Part shown: piece after piece, positions 44,232 to 53,592 of the stretch | Numbering within the stretch: the stretch's first letter is position 1 | Layout: each line of letters opens with the position of its first letter | Source: DASWJZ01 sp963846475 | Lineage (GTDB): Bacteria; Pseudomonadota; Alphaproteobacteria; Rhizobiales; Afifellaceae | Direction: 5' to 3' | DNA length: 64,000 nt | NCBI GenBank assembly: GCA_963846475.1 | Contig: CAWJVZ010000004.1 | Coordinates: 1,984,001-2,048,000, forward strand | Notes under the pieces: generated by a model | Databases searched by the model: none | What the model was told of the DNA's origin: nothing | Seen by the model: the letters and a program-made list of their open reading frames with translations, nothing else | Program-made: the position numbers and the translations under genes

Positions 44232-44954
44232 TCACGCGAGATCGAAATGGTCGGCCCAGCGCCCGGCAAAGCCGTGGAGGAGGCGCGCCCCGCCCGCATG
44301 ATCGTCGCCGCGGGCGAAGTCCTCGCCTCCATCGGAGAACCAGACGAGCTCTTCGCGTTCGCCGGTGGGCTCGTCAATGGTGAGGATGTGGCCGACCCCC
44401 TTGGCGTAGAACTTGCTCTCCTGGGAGCTCGGATCGAGCGGCGTGCGCTCGTAGGTCTTCAGCACACTCGTGAATGCGCCGAAGGGGACCTCCTCTTCGA
44501 CTTGCAGGCTCAGTACGGTGGCCTCGTCTTCGGCGACGCCGGGCGCATCCTCCTGATCGTAGTTCTGGCCGACTTGCGGGTCGGCCTGCATGACGATCCC
44601 AGGTTTTGCCCCGCCGACGCCGGCTTCCCAGGAGCCTTCGGTGCTGACCACCCTGCCGTCCTCAAACTCCTTCGTATCCTCGCCGAAATACCAGACGTTT
44701 CCCTCTTCATCCTGGGCGAACCAGTCGAAGGTCTTTTCCACGACTTCGCCCTCGCTGAAGGCGACGTCGAAGACGACAGTCGTCTCCACGCCTAGAATCG
44801 TCTTGGTCTTGTCGGTGACGCGGACGATGTCGAGGGACTCTTCCCCCCGGTAGATCCACACCGATCCCGGCCGGAGCGGCAGGTACGGGTTGTCGATCCC
44901 GTCGTCGAAATCGACGGGATTGATCGCTACGCCCGAAATGATCGATACCACCAT
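44232..44954 (-). CDS. Hypothetical beta-rich protein
   Basis: 240 residues, acidic and rich in Val/Glu/Gly with no clear signal peptide. Blocks such as NPYLPLRPGSVWIYRGEE, VWYFGEDTKEF and GSWEAGVGGAKPGIVM suggest a beta-sandwich protein; similar ones are annotated only as hypothetical. It is alone between the HIT gene and nudC. An acidic composition of this kind fits export or salt tolerance, but that is a guess. Confidence 0.65.
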   Translation of the reverse strand: MVVSIISGVAINPVDFDDGIDNPYLPLRPGSVWIYRGEESLDIVRVTDKTKTILGVETTVVFDVAFSEGEVVEKTFDWFAQDEEGNVWYFGEDTKEFEDGRVVSTEGSWEAGVGGAKPGIVMQADPQVGQNYDQEDAPGVAEDEATVLSLQVEEEVPFGAFTSVLKTYERTPLDPSSQESKFYAKGVGHILTIDEPTGEREELVWFSDGGEDFARGDDHAGGARLLHGFAGRWADHFDLA

Positions 44955-45240
44955 CGCACTCTCCCCTTCCCAGGGTCAGGTACTTCTGCGGCCTCCCCGC
45001 CGGTGTTCACGCCAAGATAGCACGGTCCAGAAGTTTTGTAACAGGAGACGAACAGGGCGATCCGTTCGGCCGTGTGGTGGAAGCAATTGTCGGAAGCACG
45101 CTCTCTTTTGGCCCCTTTCAGGGCTACGATCCGAACGGTTCCGCGGAGCCGGGCCGGCGTCCAATCCGCTTGCAAAATGCGAAGCAATCGGGTCCCGTCG
45201 CGTCCCCCCGCCGCCGCCTAGAATCCGGACCAGGTTCTGC

Positions 45241-46182
45241 ATGAGCTCCTTCTTCGACGATCGGCCGTTCCGCGAAGCGAGCCATGAGAACGGCTTTTCG
45301 GGGAACCGCATCGAGCGCTGGAGCGAGGCGCGCGACGAGGCGAGCCTGGCCGGCGCCATCGCCGCCCCCGATGCCGGCATCTACCTGTTGCTGGACGACG
45401 CGCCGCTCATGCGCGTCGAAGGCGAACGGCTGCGGGCGCTGTTCACTCCGGACGCGGCGGAGCGTGCCGGGCTGGATCCGGAGAGCCTGATCCTCCTCGG
45501 CATCACGCCGGAGGGACCGCGCTTTGCCGGGCTGGTGCGGGCCGGCGTCGAACGGCCGGAGGGCCTCAAGCCGATCGACCTCCGCTCGCTCGCCATCCAG
45601 GGCGCGCTCGATGCGGCCGACCTAGCGGCGCTGGCGCAGGCGCGCTCGTATTTGTTCTGGCATGCTACGAGCCGCTTCTGCGGCCGCTGCGGCGGGCCGC
45701 TCGCGATGCTGCGCGGCGGCGTGGCGCGGCACTGCGGCGCCTGCGGCACCGAGACGTTTCCGCGCGTCGATCCCGTGGTGATCATGCTGGCGGTCGACGG
45801 CGGCCGCTGCCTCCTCGGCCGGCAGCCGCGTTTCGCGCCGGGCATGTATTCGGCGCTGGCCGGCTTCCTGGAGCCGGGCGAGACGATCGAGGAGGCGGTG
45901 CGGCGGGAGACGAGGGAAGAGGCCGGCATCCGCATCGGCCGGGTTTTCTATCATTCCAGCCAGACCTGGCCGTTTCCGTCGTCGCTGATGATCGGCTGCC
46001 ATGCCGAGGCGCTGTCCACCGAGCTGACGCCCGACGCGGCGGAGCTGGAGGATTGCCGCTGGTTCGAGCGCGAGGAGGTCCGCCTGATGATGCGGGGGCA
46101 GCATCCGCAGGGGCTGATCGTGCCGCCGAAGATGGCGATCGCCCACAATCTGATCGCCGCCTTCGCGGATTGGCAAGCGTAG
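45241..46182 (+). CDS. nudC: NAD(+) diphosphatase / NADH pyrophosphatase
   Basis: 313 residues. The zinc ribbon FCGRCGG ... HCGACGTETFPRVDP precedes the Nudix box GFLEPGETIEEAVRRETREE. The NudC-specific SSQTWPFPSSLMIG follows. The family removes NAD caps from RNA and hydrolyses NADH. The 3' end converges on pheA. Confidence 0.95.
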   Translation: MSSFFDDRPFREASHENGFSGNRIERWSEARDEASLAGAIAAPDAGIYLLLDDAPLMRVEGERLRALFTPDAAERAGLDPESLILLGITPEGPRFAGLVRAGVERPEGLKPIDLRSLAIQGALDAADLAALAQARSYLFWHATSRFCGRCGGPLAMLRGGVARHCGACGTETFPRVDPVVIMLAVDGGRCLLGRQPRFAPGMYSALAGFLEPGETIEEAVRRETREEAGIRIGRVFYHSSQTWPFPSSLMIGCHAEALSTELTPDAAELEDCRWFEREEVRLMMRGQHPQGLIVPPKMAIAHNLIAAFADWQA

Positions 46183-46263
46183 CCCGGATGGAGCGGAGCG
46201 CAATCCCGGGTTAGCAGCGCGCTAGACGGAGTCCCGGATTTCGCTTCGCTCCATCCGGGCTAC
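46180..46263. terminator. Inverted repeat between convergent nudC and pheA, probable bidirectional terminator
   Basis: TAGCCCGGATGGAGCGGAGC (46180-46199) pairs imperfectly with GCTTCGCTCCATCCGGGCTA (46243-46262), with a second match CCCGG inside. It fills the gap between the two stop codons. The sequence is a widespread REP-like intergenic palindrome. Confidence 0.6.
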
Positions 46264-47150
46264 CCGTGCGGCGCCTGGGGGCGGAGGTCGCGGTTCTCGG
46301 CCGGCTCGGCGATGTTGGCGCGGAACGGGCTCGCCGGGTAGACGCCGACGATGCGGAACTCGGCGGAGAAGAACTCCAGCTCCTCCAGCGCCAGCGCGAC
46401 GCTGTGGTCGTCCGGATGGCCCTCGATATCGGCGTAGAACAAGGTGGCGAAGAATTTTCCGCCGAGCTGATAGCTCTCCAGCTTGGTCATGTTGACGTTG
46501 TTGGTGGCGAAGCCGCCGAGCGCCTTATAGAGGGCGGCGGGAACGTTGCGGACGCGGAAGATGAACGAGGTGATGACGGGGCCGTTCTTGGCCGGCGGGC
46601 GCAACGCCTCGCGCGACAGGATGACGAAGCGCGTCGTGTTGTGGTCCTCGTCCTCGACGTTCTCGCGCAGGATCTTCAGGCCGTAGATCTCCGCCGCCAG
46701 CCGCGGCGCCAGCGCGGCGCGCTTCGGATCGCCGAGCTCGGCGACGAAGCGGGCAGAGCCGGCCGTGTCCGCCGCCACCTCGGCGGAAACGCCGAGCTCG
46801 CGGATCATGCGCCGGCACTGGCCGAGCGCGTGAACATGGCTCTGCACCACTTCCAGGTCCTCGATCTTCGCGCCGGGAACGCCGAGGAGCTGGTGGTGCA
46901 CGGGCAGGAAATACTCGCCGATAATGGAGAGGTTGGAGGTCGGCAGCAGGTGATGGATGTCGGCGACGCGGCCGGCCAAAGAGTTCTCGATCGGGATCAT
47001 GCCGAGCTCGGCCTCGCCGGATTCGATCGCCTGAAAGCAATGCTCGAAGGTCGGCTGCGGCACCGGCACCGCTTCGGGGAACATTTCCACGCAGGCGATA
47101 TGCGAGTTGGCGCCCGGCTCCCCCTGGAAAACGACGCGCTTCTTTGCCAC
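46260..47150 (-). CDS. pheA: Prephenate dehydratase
   Basis: 296 residues. The catalytic domain has VFQGEPGANSHIACVEMFP, GMIPIENSLAGRV and the active-site stretch EDEDHNTTRFVILSR. The ACT domain (about 195 to 280) has NNVNMTKLESYQLGGKFF, a variant of the usual ESRP Phe-binding motif. It makes phenylpyruvate. No chorismate mutase is fused. Confidence 0.95.
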   Translation of the reverse strand: MAKKRVVFQGEPGANSHIACVEMFPEAVPVPQPTFEHCFQAIESGEAELGMIPIENSLAGRVADIHHLLPTSNLSIIGEYFLPVHHQLLGVPGAKIEDLEVVQSHVHALGQCRRMIRELGVSAEVAADTAGSARFVAELGDPKRAALAPRLAAEIYGLKILRENVEDEDHNTTRFVILSREALRPPAKNGPVITSFIFRVRNVPAALYKALGGFATNNVNMTKLESYQLGGKFFATLFYADIEGHPDDHSVALALEELEFFSAEFRIVGVYPASPFRANIAEPAENRDLRPQAPHG

Positions 47151-47165
47151 GGCATTTTCCCCTAC

Positions 47166-47900
47166 TCATGCGGCAACGCCCAGGATGGCCCGGGCGCGCT
47201 CCAGGTCGGCGGGCGTATCGACGCCGAGCGGCACCTCGTCGACCAGCGCCACATCGATGCGCATGCCGTCTTCCAGCGCCCGCAGCTGCTCCAGCCGCTC
47301 GCGCTTTTCCAGGACGCTCGGCGGCAGGCCGACGAAGCGCCGCAGCGCATCGCGGCGGTAGGCGTAAAGGCCGATGTGGTGGTAGAGCGGCCCGTCGCCG
47401 GAGGGGGCCGTGGCGCGGGTGAAATAGAGGGCGCGCAGGCGCCGCTCCGAAACCGGCGAGCCGACGATTTTTACGACGTTCGGATCGGTGCGCTCGTGGT
47501 CGCGCACGATCTCCGCGGCGATGGTGGCGATGGCAACTGCGGGATCGCCGAGGGGCCCGAGCGAAGCGGCGATGGCGGCCGGCGATAGTGTTGGAAGGTC
47601 GCCCTGCACGTTCACCACCACGTCGTGGCGGCCGTCGGGGTCGAGCCGACCGAGCGCCTCGAAGATGCGGTCGGTGCCGGAGGGGTGGTCCGTGCGGGTC
47701 ATCACGACGGAAGCGCGTGTGGCGCCGAGGGCCTCGGCGATCGCCGCCGAATCGGCGGCAACCGCGACCGGACCGATGTCCGCTTCGAGTGCGCGGTCGA
47801 CGACATGGGCGATCATCGGCCGGCCGGCGATGTCGGCGAGCGGCTTGTTCGGCAGGCGGGTTGCGGCAAGCCGCGCCGGGATGATGACGACCGGGTTCAT
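47166..47900 (-). CDS. kdsB: 3-deoxy-manno-octulosonate cytidylyltransferase
   Basis: 244 residues: VVIIPARLAATRLPNKPLADI, VVMTRTDHPSGTDRIFEAL, VVNVQGDLPTL and YHHIGLYAYRRDALRRFV are standard. It activates KDO for lipopolysaccharide. It lies 15 bases upstream of pheA on the same strand. Confidence 0.96.
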   Translation of the reverse strand: MNPVVIIPARLAATRLPNKPLADIAGRPMIAHVVDRALEADIGPVAVAADSAAIAEALGATRASVVMTRTDHPSGTDRIFEALGRLDPDGRHDVVVNVQGDLPTLSPAAIAASLGPLGDPAVAIATIAAEIVRDHERTDPNVVKIVGSPVSERRLRALYFTRATAPSGDGPLYHHIGLYAYRRDALRRFVGLPPSVLEKRERLEQLRALEDGMRIDVALVDEVPLGVDTPADLERARAILGVAA

Positions 47901-48059
47901 CGGGCAGGTCGGGAGGGCCGATCGGTGGCAAAAAGTCTCAGGAGGCGCGGCTTATACGGCTTGCTGGCGTTTGGCAAAAGCGATAGCTCTCACGCCCCGG
48001 CACCGGAACCATTCCAGGGGCGAATACTTTCTGCCGAGGTCGAGAGGAGCATCCCTCCC

Positions 48060-49763
48060 ATGGACTCCTATGAACTGAACAAGATCTTCGGCGCGGTGCT
48101 GTTCGCGCTCCTCGTCAGCTTCGGCCTGAGCATCGCTTCCGAGATGATTTTCGAGACCGAGGCGCCCGAGGCGCCCGGCTATATGATCGCGGTGGCCCAG
48201 TCGGCCGAAGGCCACGGCGACGGCGGCGAAGCGGCGGCGGAACGGCCGCATGTCGCGACGCTGCTGGCCAGCGCCGATCCCGGCGCCGGCGCGGCGGCCG
48301 CCAAGAAATGCGGCACCTGCCATACGTTCGGCGAAGGCGAGGCCAACAAGGTCGGCCCCAACCTTTATGGCGTGGTGATGCGGCCGATCGCCTCGCATCC
48401 GGACTACGAATATTCGCCGGCGATGGTCGCCTACGCGGCGGAGGCGAAGGTCTGGGACTACGACCACCTCGACGATTTCCTGCACAGCCCGCCGACCACC
48501 GTGCCGAAGACCAAGATGGCCTTCGCCGGCCTCAAGAACGATGCGGAGCGGGCCAACGTGATCGGCTATCTGCGGACATTGGCGGCCAGCCCCGCGCCGC
48601 TGCCTCAGGCGCCGGCGGTCACGGCGGCGGCCGAAGCCACGACGGCAACAGACGCCGGCCCGGCGGAAGCCACCGCTGAAGCAGCGCCCGCGGAAACGGC
48701 TGCGGCGGAAGAGGCACCGGCCGATGGCGCCGCACCTGCTGCCGAGCAGCCCGCCGCAGCGGCGGAGGTCGCCGGCGTCGCCGCACAGGATCCCGCCACA
48801 AACGATGCCGCGCCCGTCCAGCAGGCCGGCGCAGCGGCGGAGCAGCCAGCTGCCGCACCGGATCAGCCTGCCGCAGCCCCAGAACAACAGGCTGCCGCGC
48901 CGGCGGAGCAGCCCGCACCGGCGGAGCAGCCCGCTCCAGCGGAGCAGCAGGGCGCGGCTACCGGCGGCGAGCAGGTTGCCGCCGTGCCGAGCGAACCGGC
49001 GAGCGAAGGCGGCACGAATCCGCAGGTGAGCCAGCCGCAGGGCACGCTCGGCCCGATCGACTCCACCACCGCCGACCAGCAGGGCGCGGTGCCGCAGGTT
49101 GCGCCGATCGAGCAGCCCGCGCCCGAGCCGACCGGCGGACAGGCAGCGCAGCAGCCCGCCGAGCCGGTCCAGGCCCCCGCCGAACAGCAGGCGGCCGAAG
49201 CGCCGGCCCCGGCCGGACAGCCGGCAGCGCCTGCCGATGCGGCCGCCCCTGCAGCGGAGCAGCAGGTGGCGCAGGCGGACACCCCGGCTGAGCCGGCCGC
49301 GCCGGCGACTGAGCCTGCAGCGCCCGCAGCTGAGCCGGCTGCGGCGGAGCAGCCTGCCGCAGCGGCCCCTGCGGCCCCCGCCGCAGGCGGCGTGGGGAGC
49401 GGCTTCGCGGCGCTCGTCGCAGCGGCCGATGTCAAGAAGGGCCAGACTATCTCCAAGCGCTGCGCCGCGTGCCATAACTTCGACAAAGGCGCCGCCAACA
49501 AGATCGGCCCGGTGCTGTGGGACGTGGTGAACCGCCCCATCGCCTCCGTGCCGGATTTTGAGTATTCGGAAGCGATGAAGGCCTTCTCCGAAGGCGGCCA
49601 GAAACTGTGGACCGTGGACGAGCTGAGCGCCTTTGTGGAGAACCCCAAGGGGCACGTCCCGGGCAACAAGATGGCCTTTCCAGGCCTCAAGAAGGAAGAC
49701 GACCGGGCCAATCTGATCGGCTACCTGCACACGCTGTCGGACAATCCGGCGCCGCTGCAGTAA
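48060..49763 (+). CDS. Membrane-anchored dihaem cytochrome c with long Ala/Pro/Glu/Gln linker (CycM-like)
   Basis: 567 residues. An N-terminal anchor (IFGAVLFALLVSFGLSIASEM) precedes a class I cytochrome c domain with CGTCH near residue 82 and a distal Met in KTKMAFAGL. A linker of some 260 residues of Ala, Pro, Glu and Gln follows (about 185-450). The second cytochrome domain has CAACH near residue 468 and NKMAFPGL. The two domains are near-duplicates. Location next to kdsB-pheA-nudC is where Rhizobiales carry single-domain cycM (about 180 residues), which feeds aa3 oxidase. Confidence 0.88.
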   Translation: MDSYELNKIFGAVLFALLVSFGLSIASEMIFETEAPEAPGYMIAVAQSAEGHGDGGEAAAERPHVATLLASADPGAGAAAAKKCGTCHTFGEGEANKVGPNLYGVVMRPIASHPDYEYSPAMVAYAAEAKVWDYDHLDDFLHSPPTTVPKTKMAFAGLKNDAERANVIGYLRTLAASPAPLPQAPAVTAAAEATTATDAGPAEATAEAAPAETAAAEEAPADGAAPAAEQPAAAAEVAGVAAQDPATNDAAPVQQAGAAAEQPAAAPDQPAAAPEQQAAAPAEQPAPAEQPAPAEQQGAATGGEQVAAVPSEPASEGGTNPQVSQPQGTLGPIDSTTADQQGAVPQVAPIEQPAPEPTGGQAAQQPAEPVQAPAEQQAAEAPAPAGQPAAPADAAAPAAEQQVAQADTPAEPAAPATEPAAPAAEPAAAEQPAAAAPAAPAAGGVGSGFAALVAAADVKKGQTISKRCAACHNFDKGAANKIGPVLWDVVNRPIASVPDFEYSEAMKAFSEGGQKLWTVDELSAFVENPKGHVPGNKMAFPGLKKEDDRANLIGYLHTLSDNPAPLQ

Positions 49764-49887
49764 GACCGCGCGAATATTTTGGGCGCCGGCCGGGCACCGG
49801 CTTCCGAACGCATTAAAATTTTGTCAGGTGCCGCAGCGTCCGTGTGCCTCTATATGGCGGGAGGATAACGCTTAGGATTCTCGCTCC

Positions 49888-51732
49888 ATGCTGACACGCC
49901 TTGTTGTTGCGGCACTTGGGCTCCTCGCCGGTTCGGCCGCGGCCCTGGCACAGGACGGCGAGTGGCGGCACGCCACCGGCCTGACGGGCGAGCCGAAATA
50001 CCCCGCCGGCTTTGCGCATTTCGGCTATGTCAAGCCGAATGCGCCGAAGGGCGGGCTCGTCCGCTTCGGCTCGCAGGGCGGCTTCGACACCTTCAACCCC
50101 ATTCTCGACACGATGGGAAATGTCGCCCCCGGCATCGGCTATCTCTACGACACGCTGATGGCGCCCTCCTATGACGAGATCAACATCAGCGCCGAATACG
50201 GGCTGTTGGCCGAGGCAGTGAAATTCCCAGCGGACTTTTCCAGCGTCACGTTCCGTCTTCGCCCCGAGGCGCGCTGGCATGACGGGCAGCCCGTCACGGC
50301 GGAGGACGTCGTCTGGAGCTTCGAGAAGACCATCGAGCACAATCCCAACCAGCGCTTCTATTACAGCCACGTCGCCAAAGCGGAGGTGACCGGCGAGCGC
50401 GAGGTGACCTTCACCTTCGACGCGCCGGGCAACCGCGAGCTGCCGCACATCATGGGGCAGTTGCAGGTCATGCCGAAGCATTGGTGGGAAGGCCAGGATT
50501 CCCAGCGGCGCCAGCGCGACATCGGCAAGACGACGCTGGAGCCGCCGCTCGGCTCCGGGCCCTACCGGATCAAGTCCTTCGAACCCAACCGCACCATCGT
50601 CTACGAGAGGGTCCCGGACTACTGGGCCAAGGATTTGAACGTCAATGTCGGATATTACAATTTCGACGAAATCCGCTTCGACGAATACCGCGACAGCGCC
50701 GTCCTGCTGGAGGCTTTCAAAGGCGACCAGTACGATTGGCGGCTGGAGAACTCGGCGAAGAACTGGGCGACCGGCTACAATTTTCCGGCCCGCGAGCAGG
50801 GCAAGGTCATTCTGCAGGAGTTCCCCGACAAAGCCTCGGGTGTCATGCAGGCCTTCGTGCCGAATCTGCGGCTGGAGAAGTTTCAGGATCCGCGCGTCCG
50901 CCGCGCGTTGAATCTTGCCTGGGACTTCGAAGGCCTGGCCGAGACGATATTCTTCGGGCAATACAAGCGGATCAACAGCTACTTCGCGGGAACCGAGCTC
51001 GCCTCGTCTGGGCTGCCGACCGGCCGCGAGCTGGAGATCCTGGAGAGCGTCCGCGACAAGGTCCCCCCGGAAGTCTTCACCACTCCCTACGCCAATCCGG
51101 TGTCGGACACGCCGGCGGCCAAGCGCAAGAATCTGGGTGAAGCGCTCGAGCTGCTGCGGGAAGCCGGTTACGAGCTGCGCGGACGGCAGCTGGTAAATTC
51201 CAAGACAGGCCAGCCCTTTACCATCGAAGTGCTCACCAGCGACCCTTCGCAGGAACGCTATATGCTGCCGTACCAGCAGGACCTTGCGAAGATCGGCATC
51301 ACGATGAGGCTCCGGTCCGTGGACACGCCGCAATTCATCGAGCGGGTCCGCAACCGCGACTTCGACATGATCGTCGGCGTGTGGGGGCAGTCGCTGTCCC
51401 CCGGCAACGAGCAGCGCGGCTACTGGGGCAGCCAGTCGGCCGACGAGCAGAATTCGCGCAATTACGCCGGCATCAAGAACGAAGCCGTGGACGCGCTGAT
51501 CGACAAGGTGATCTACGCCAAGGATCGCGAGGAGCTGGTCGCCGCCACGAAGGCCCTCGACCGAGTTCTCCTGTGGAATCACTTCATGGTCCCGCAGTTC
51601 TACAGCGACGTCTACCGCACGGCGCGCTGGGACCGGTTCGGCCGCCCCGAAGTGATATCGGAATATACGCCCGGCTTCCCGGACACCTGGTGGTACGACG
51701 CGGAGCGGGCGCAGAAGATCGCCGCCAAATGA
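49888..51732 (+). CDS. Family 5 extracellular solute-binding protein, YejA-like
   Basis: 614 residues with a Sec signal peptide (LVVAALGLLAGSAAALAQ). Family 5 features: HFGYVKPNAPKGGLVRFGSQ, WHDGQPVTAEDVVWSF, PPLGSGPYRIKSFEPNRTI and a C-terminal DTWWYDAERAQKIAAK. It binds peptides or similar solutes for the yej-type permease. The stop overlaps the next ATG. Confidence 0.93.
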   Translation: MLTRLVVAALGLLAGSAAALAQDGEWRHATGLTGEPKYPAGFAHFGYVKPNAPKGGLVRFGSQGGFDTFNPILDTMGNVAPGIGYLYDTLMAPSYDEINISAEYGLLAEAVKFPADFSSVTFRLRPEARWHDGQPVTAEDVVWSFEKTIEHNPNQRFYYSHVAKAEVTGEREVTFTFDAPGNRELPHIMGQLQVMPKHWWEGQDSQRRQRDIGKTTLEPPLGSGPYRIKSFEPNRTIVYERVPDYWAKDLNVNVGYYNFDEIRFDEYRDSAVLLEAFKGDQYDWRLENSAKNWATGYNFPAREQGKVILQEFPDKASGVMQAFVPNLRLEKFQDPRVRRALNLAWDFEGLAETIFFGQYKRINSYFAGTELASSGLPTGRELEILESVRDKVPPEVFTTPYANPVSDTPAAKRKNLGEALELLREAGYELRGRQLVNSKTGQPFTIEVLTSDPSQERYMLPYQQDLAKIGITMRLRSVDTPQFIERVRNRDFDMIVGVWGQSLSPGNEQRGYWGSQSADEQNSRNYAGIKNEAVDALIDKVIYAKDREELVAATKALDRVLLWNHFMVPQFYSDVYRTARWDRFGRPEVISEYTPGFPDTWWYDAERAQKIAAK

Positions 51733-53585
51733 GCCGCTTCACGCGCCGGAGGGTGCTCAAGCTCGGCGCCGGCGCGGTGGCGGGCGCCTGGCTCGCCCCG
51801 CGCTTTGCCCTCGCGGCGGGGCGCAGGCATGGACTGTCGCTGTTCGGAGATCTTAAATACCCGGCGGATTTTTCGGCTTTCGACTATGTCAACCCGCATG
51901 CGCCGAAGGGCGGCCGCATCATCTTCACGGCGCCGAACTGGGGCTGGAACCAGAATCCGCTTACCTTCAACACGCTGAACAGTTTTGTGACCAAGGGCGA
52001 CGCGCCGCCGCGTATGGAGCTCACGTTCACTGCCCTGATGGCGACCGCGGCCGACGAGCCGGATTCTCTGTACGGGCTGGTTGCGGAGGAAGTTGAAGTC
52101 TCCGACGACGAGAACGAGATTCGTTTCTTCCTCCGCGACGAACCGCGCTTCCACGACGGCTCGCCCCTTACCGCTGAGGACGTCGCCTTCTCGATCGGCG
52201 TGCTGAAGGAGAAGGGGCATCCTACGACGAGGCTGCCGCTCGCCGAGGTGAAGGACGTGCAGGCCGCCAGCCCGAAGGAACTACTGGTGCGGTTCAGCGG
52301 CAACCAGTCGCGCGGATTGAAGCTCCTGGTCGCCGCCCTGCCGATCTTCTCCAAAGCCTACCATGCGGATAACGATATCGAGGCCTCGACGCTGACGCCG
52401 CCGCTCGGCTCGGGCCCCTACAAGGTCGGCCAGATGAGCGCCGGCCGGTTCATCGAATACGAGCGGGTTTCGGACTATTGGGGCGCCGATCTTCCGGTGA
52501 GCCAGGGCTTCAACAATTTCGACGTGATTCGCGTCGAGTTCTATCGCGAACGCATCGCTGCCTTCGAGGCCTTCAAGAAGGGGGCAATCACCTTCCGCCA
52601 GGAATTCACCTCCAAGACCTGGGCGACGGAGTACAACTTTCCGGCGCTCACCAGCGGCCAGGTGATCAAGACCGTCGTTCCGGGCGAGGCACAGGCCGAT
52701 TTCCAGGCCCTCTATTTCAATACGCGACGGCCGCAATTCGCCGATGCGACCACCCGCCGGGCGATCGGGCTGGCCTTCGATTTCGAATGGATCAACGCCA
52801 ATCTGTTTTACGGCCTTTACGAGCGGAGCTCCTCTTATTTCCAGGGCTCCGAATACGCCGCTTCCAGACCGCCGTCGCCGGCTGAGCTGGCGCTTCTGGA
52901 GCCCTACCGCGCCCAGTTGCCGGCGGAGGTCTTCGCGGAGCCTTATGTACCGCCGCGCTCCGACGGCTCGGGACGCGACCGGAAGCTCCTCGGGGAGGCC
53001 GCCCGGCTGCTCAAGGAGGCGGGCTGGGAGCGGCAGGGCACCCGGATGGTGCGCAACGGCGTCGCCCTCACCGCGGAGTTCCTTATCGACGATCCCCTGT
53101 GGGAACGGGTGTTCAACGTCTATGTGGAAGCGCTGCGCACGATCGGCGTGGCGGCAACCATCCGGCTGGTGGACGCGGCGCAGTATCAGCTGCGGCAGAA
53201 CGAGTTCGATTTCGATCTGATCAACCAGCGCCTGGTCTTGGGGGCCACCCCGTTGGAGGTGCTCAAGCCGCTGCTCACCTCCAGCGCCGCCGACACGCCG
53301 GGCTCCAATAATCTCGCGGGAATCAAGAGCCCGGTTGTCGATGCGCTCGTCGAGCAGGCCTTGCAGGCCCCTGACCGCGAGACGCATCGCACGGTCCTGT
53401 CCGCCCTCGACCGCGTGCTGCGCGCCGGCTATTACGGCGTCCCCGAGTGGTTCAAGGGCGAGCATTGGGTCGCCATGTGGGACATCTTCGGGCAGCCGGA
53501 ACGGAAGCCCGCTTACGCCTTCCCCGTCGAGTCCACCTGGTGGTTCGACGCCGAAAAGGCGGCGCGCATCGGCAAGGCTGGCTAA
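51729..53585 (+). CDS. Second family 5 solute-binding protein, Tat-type leader
   Basis: 618 residues from the ATG at 51729. The leader SRFTRRRVLKLGAGAVAGAW has a twin-arginine motif. The mature domain repeats the YejA pattern (FDYVNPHAPKGGRIIF, FHDGSPLTAEDVAFSI, PPLGSGPYKVGQ, STWWFDAEKAARIGKAG), so the two proteins arose by duplication. Ligand specificity may differ. It is the second gene of the operon. Confidence 0.92.
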   Translation: MSRFTRRRVLKLGAGAVAGAWLAPRFALAAGRRHGLSLFGDLKYPADFSAFDYVNPHAPKGGRIIFTAPNWGWNQNPLTFNTLNSFVTKGDAPPRMELTFTALMATAADEPDSLYGLVAEEVEVSDDENEIRFFLRDEPRFHDGSPLTAEDVAFSIGVLKEKGHPTTRLPLAEVKDVQAASPKELLVRFSGNQSRGLKLLVAALPIFSKAYHADNDIEASTLTPPLGSGPYKVGQMSAGRFIEYERVSDYWGADLPVSQGFNNFDVIRVEFYRERIAAFEAFKKGAITFRQEFTSKTWATEYNFPALTSGQVIKTVVPGEAQADFQALYFNTRRPQFADATTRRAIGLAFDFEWINANLFYGLYERSSSYFQGSEYAASRPPSPAELALLEPYRAQLPAEVFAEPYVPPRSDGSGRDRKLLGEAARLLKEAGWERQGTRMVRNGVALTAEFLIDDPLWERVFNVYVEALRTIGVAATIRLVDAAQYQLRQNEFDFDLINQRLVLGATPLEVLKPLLTSSAADTPGSNNLAGIKSPVVDALVEQALQAPDRETHRTVLSALDRVLRAGYYGVPEWFKGEHWVAMWDIFGQPERKPAYAFPVESTWWFDAEKAARIGKAG

Positions 53586-53592
53586 GAACAGC

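Noticed and set aside
48600..49400. Tandem DNA repeat in the cytochrome linker
   Set aside because: The similarity is at the amino-acid composition level; no fixed unit length could be followed by eye.
48000..49730. Very long opposite-strand open frames across the dihaem cytochrome gene
   Set aside because: They arise from the GC-rich Ala/Pro/Gln linker codons, are low-complexity (Arg/Gly/Cys-rich) and oppose a gene with clear haem motifs.
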